This document shows positions 17,023-18,479 of a stretch of 18,479 bases of DNA, piece after piece. The DNA is from VGDP01 sp040905845. GTDB lineage: Bacteria > Pseudomonadota > Alphaproteobacteria > SP197. The stretch covers positions 1-18,479 of the forward strand of contig JBBDQV010000186.1 of NCBI GenBank assembly GCA_040905845.1. The letters are read 5' to 3'. The notes under the pieces are model-generated. The model ran no database searches. It had not been told where the DNA came from and saw only the letters and a program-made list of their open reading frames with translations. The first letter of the stretch is position 1; every line of letters begins with the position of its first letter. The translations under genes were made by a program, and so were the position numbers.

Positions 17023-17523
17023 ATGGCCGCGAGAAGTACCAAGAGGCGCGCAACGCCTAACCGAGGGAGCGCGGCGCGTGGCCGCGCTTCGGCCGGTTCC
17101 AAGTCCGGGGTCGCGCCGTGGTTCGTCGGTGCGGTCCTGATCGCCGGCGCCGGATTCGTCGCGTGGCGGTTGCTTGCACCGCCGGGTACGGTCGAGACGG
17201 TGACCGTTGCCGTGCCCGTGCTCTCCTCCGAGGCGCAGGCGGGCGCGCGATCATACGAGGCCAATTGCGCGCAATGTCACGGGGTCCACGCCGCCGGTAG
17301 CGACAGGGGCCCGCCCCTCGTCCACGCGGTCTACAACGCGGGGCATCACGCCGACATAGCGTTCGTGCTCGCGGCGCGGCTTGGCGCTCGGCAACACCAT
17401 TGGTCCTTCGGCGACATGCCGCCGCAGCCTCAGCTCAAGGACGGGGAGATCACGGCGATCATTCGATACGTCCGCGAGCTGCAGGAGGCCAACGGCATCG
17501 AGACGAAGCCTCACACCATGTGA
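17023..17523 (+). CDS. Membrane-anchored c-type cytochrome
   Basis: The 166-residue protein begins with a long basic cytoplasmic stretch (1-30), then one transmembrane helix (about 32-50) that probably stays as an anchor, and a periplasmic class I cytochrome c domain with haem site C82-A-Q-C85-H86 and the likely axial Met132 in FGDMPPQP. The GAQSYEANCAQCHGVHAAGS-like fold start and the final ITAIIRYVRELQ helix are typical of monohaem electron carriers. It could pass electrons between the Rieske protein or the oxidase and the respiratory chain. The start at 17023 has AGAGG upstream; the 150 nt before it (16873-17022) contain no gene I can support. The basic N-terminus before the helix is longer than usual. 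Confidence 0.85.
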   Translation: MAARSTKRRATPNRGSAARGRASAGSKSGVAPWFVGAVLIAGAGFVAWRLLAPPGTVETVTVAVPVLSSEAQAGARSYEANCAQCHGVHAAGSDRGPPLVHAVYNAGHHADIAFVLAARLGARQHHWSFGDMPPQPQLKDGEITAIIRYVRELQEANGIETKPHTM

Positions 17524-17534
17524 CGGAGGACGCC

Positions 17535-18092
17535 GTGCGTATTCAACCGCGAGATCCGGGCCAAACACCCTGGTACCTTCGTCCGTTCTTCTGGAACCAG
17601 CGCCGGAAATATGGCGCGCCGCTCACGGCGGCCCTGGTCTGGGCGAGGGCGCCACGGCTCTTCATGGGCGTGGCACTCCTCTACGGATTGCTCGATCGGC
17701 GCGCTTCGCCGATCCCGCCGGCGCTCCGTTCCCTCGTCACGGTTCGGGTCTCGCAGATCAACGGCTGCCATTTCTGCGTCGACCTGAACAGCGCGACGAT
17801 GCTGAAGCGTGGCGTATCCGAGGCGAAGGCTCTGGCCATCGCCGATTGGCGAGAAAGCAACCTGTTCGACGAGCGCGAGCGGGATGTGCTCGCCTACGCG
17901 GAGGCAATGACCTGTACCGATGGGGGCGCAGAGGACGCCCACCTCCAATCGCTCCGGCGCCACTTCGACGACGACGCGATCGTCGAGCTGACGGCCCTCG
18001 TCGCGTTCCAGAACCTGTCGAGCAAGTTCAACAGCGCCTTGGGCGTACCGCCGCAGGGGTTTTGCAGGCTGCCGATGCGAGTGGGACGCTAG
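17535..18092 (+). CDS. AhpD/carboxymuconolactone decarboxylase-like protein with CxxC motif
   Basis: The 185-residue protein matches the CMD/AhpD-like superfamily: PPALRSLVTVRVSQINGCHFC (61-81) is the family core, with the redox pair C78-H-F-C81, followed by D83 and an ATMLKRG helix; later DERERDVLAYAEAMT is a second typical helix. AhpD-type members reduce peroxide systems or act as thiol oxidoreductases; decarboxylase activity is not suggested by CHFC proteins. The GTG at 17535 is chosen because GGAGG lies 5 nt upstream; a GTG at 17520 overlapping the cytochrome stop (GTGA) is possible. It closes the cluster, and the right-hand repeat starts 10 nt after its stop. A thiol or peroxide defence role alongside copper is plausible. 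Confidence 0.8.
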   Translation: MRIQPRDPGQTPWYLRPFFWNQRRKYGAPLTAALVWARAPRLFMGVALLYGLLDRRASPIPPALRSLVTVRVSQINGCHFCVDLNSATMLKRGVSEAKALAIADWRESNLFDERERDVLAYAEAMTCTDGGAEDAHLQSLRRHFDDDAIVELTALVAFQNLSSKFNSALGVPPQGFCRLPMRVGR

Positions 18093-18101
18093 CCGGGGCA
18101 A

Positions 18102-18169
18102 GGCCGGCTCGAGGCCGGAACCGCAATCCGAACGATGCTGCGTCGGCCCGGATCGTACCGGCCGTCGCC
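18102..18169 (+). repeat. 68-bp direct repeat, right copy
   Basis: Second copy of the unit at 7546-7613, same orientation, offset 10,556 bp. The eight differences are clustered mainly in positions 34-55 of the unit. The hairpin CCGGC-TCGAG-GCCGG at its start is perfectly kept. Like the left copy it lies shortly after the 3' end of a plus-strand gene, which fits both an island-boundary repeat and a dispersed intergenic repeat that favours gene ends. Confidence 0.85.
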
Positions 18170-18254
18170 CAGGCTTCGTCCCGAGCTCCGGGTCTGGAGC
18201 GAGATCCGCGATTGAAGCAGGTCAGCGCGCATGCCCGCGCGTCGATCGTACGAA

Positions 18255-18479
18255 ATGGCGTCGGGCATCGTGGCCCCAAGCGACATGGCACTCGTCTTGT
18301 CCCTCCCCTTGCGCGCGACGGTTCGTGCGTCCTTCGTCGTCGCGTTCCTCGCGGCCGGCGTCAGCTCCGATTCGGCTTCCGGGGCACGGCGGAACCCGGC
18401 GCGGTGCCTTATGCCGCGCTCCAGTCCACGGCTGTCCGGTTCGCGCCTGCCACGCGGTTCGCGACGCGTGCCTGCGGCA
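18255..18479 (+). other. Unassigned right end with an open frame running off the window
   Basis: Beyond the repeat, the 310 bases to the window end contain no gene I can identify. From the ATG at 18255 (or 18285) a frame stays open to the edge; the latter start gives MALVLSLPLRATVRASF and a hydrophobic stretch that could be a signal peptide, but the following residues are Arg/Ser/Pro-rich, as expected from an out-of-frame reading. Another frame of the same strand also looks protein-like near the edge. No ribosome-binding site, tRNA or integrase sequence is seen. Confidence 0.2.

Noticed and set aside
7505..18479. tRNA gene serving as the island's attachment site
   Set aside because: I found no cloverleaf-like sequence or T-arm motif near either boundary repeat on either strand.

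Overview
The window is a GC-rich bacterial chromosome segment in which every gene I can support lies on the plus strand. The left 7.5 kb is a conserved translation and RNA-processing cluster in the order infB (5' end outside the window), rbfA, truB, rpsO, pnp, followed by a flavin-dependent oxidoreductase of the nitronate monooxygenase type. Gene order, high GC, the 89-residue S15, PNPase sequence style and the alphaproteobacterial look of a Rieske protein further right suggest an alphaproteobacterium, perhaps a Rhodospirillales-like lineage. That placement is inference.

From about 7.5 kb the character changes. A short, visibly more AT-rich, gene-poor strip carries a 68-bp repeat copy, three related short repeats that look like insertion-sequence debris, and an FNR/FixK-type operator in front of a small secreted Cys-containing protein. 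A second gap (8272-8613) holds an inverted repeat, a possible decayed transposase tail and an aborted signal-peptide ORF.

From 8.6 to 18.1 kb runs a tightly packed accessory cluster: a membrane YHS protein, a DUF5676-like membrane protein, a Cu(I)-type P1B ATPase with a YHS domain at its N-terminus, a periplasmic YVTN beta-propeller, a His-rich DUF2933-like protein, an isoprenylcysteine methyltransferase-like membrane protein, a lycopene-cyclase-domain-like membrane protein, a bc1-type Rieske protein without its partners, a Tat-exported multicopper oxidase with all copper ligands, a SHOCT protein, a membrane-anchored cytochrome c and an AhpD/carboxymuconolactone-decarboxylase-like protein with a CxxC motif. 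Several junctions are ATGA overlaps, and three mini-ORFs bridge gaps between genes.

A second copy of the 68-bp repeat (60/68 identical, no gaps) lies 10 nt after the last cluster gene, so the accessory block is bracketed by direct repeats 10.56 kb apart. The simplest reading is an acquired copper-handling island inserted downstream of the pnp region: cytoplasmic Cu(I) would be exported by the ATPase and oxidised in the periplasm by the multicopper oxidase, with the Rieske protein, cytochrome c and membrane proteins adding an electron-transfer or membrane-modification layer. The export and oxidation parts rest on known families. The linkage to Rieske, lycopene-cyclase-like and methyltransferase proteins is the unusual part and is hypothesis. 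No metal-responsive regulator, integrase or intact transposase is encoded in the window.
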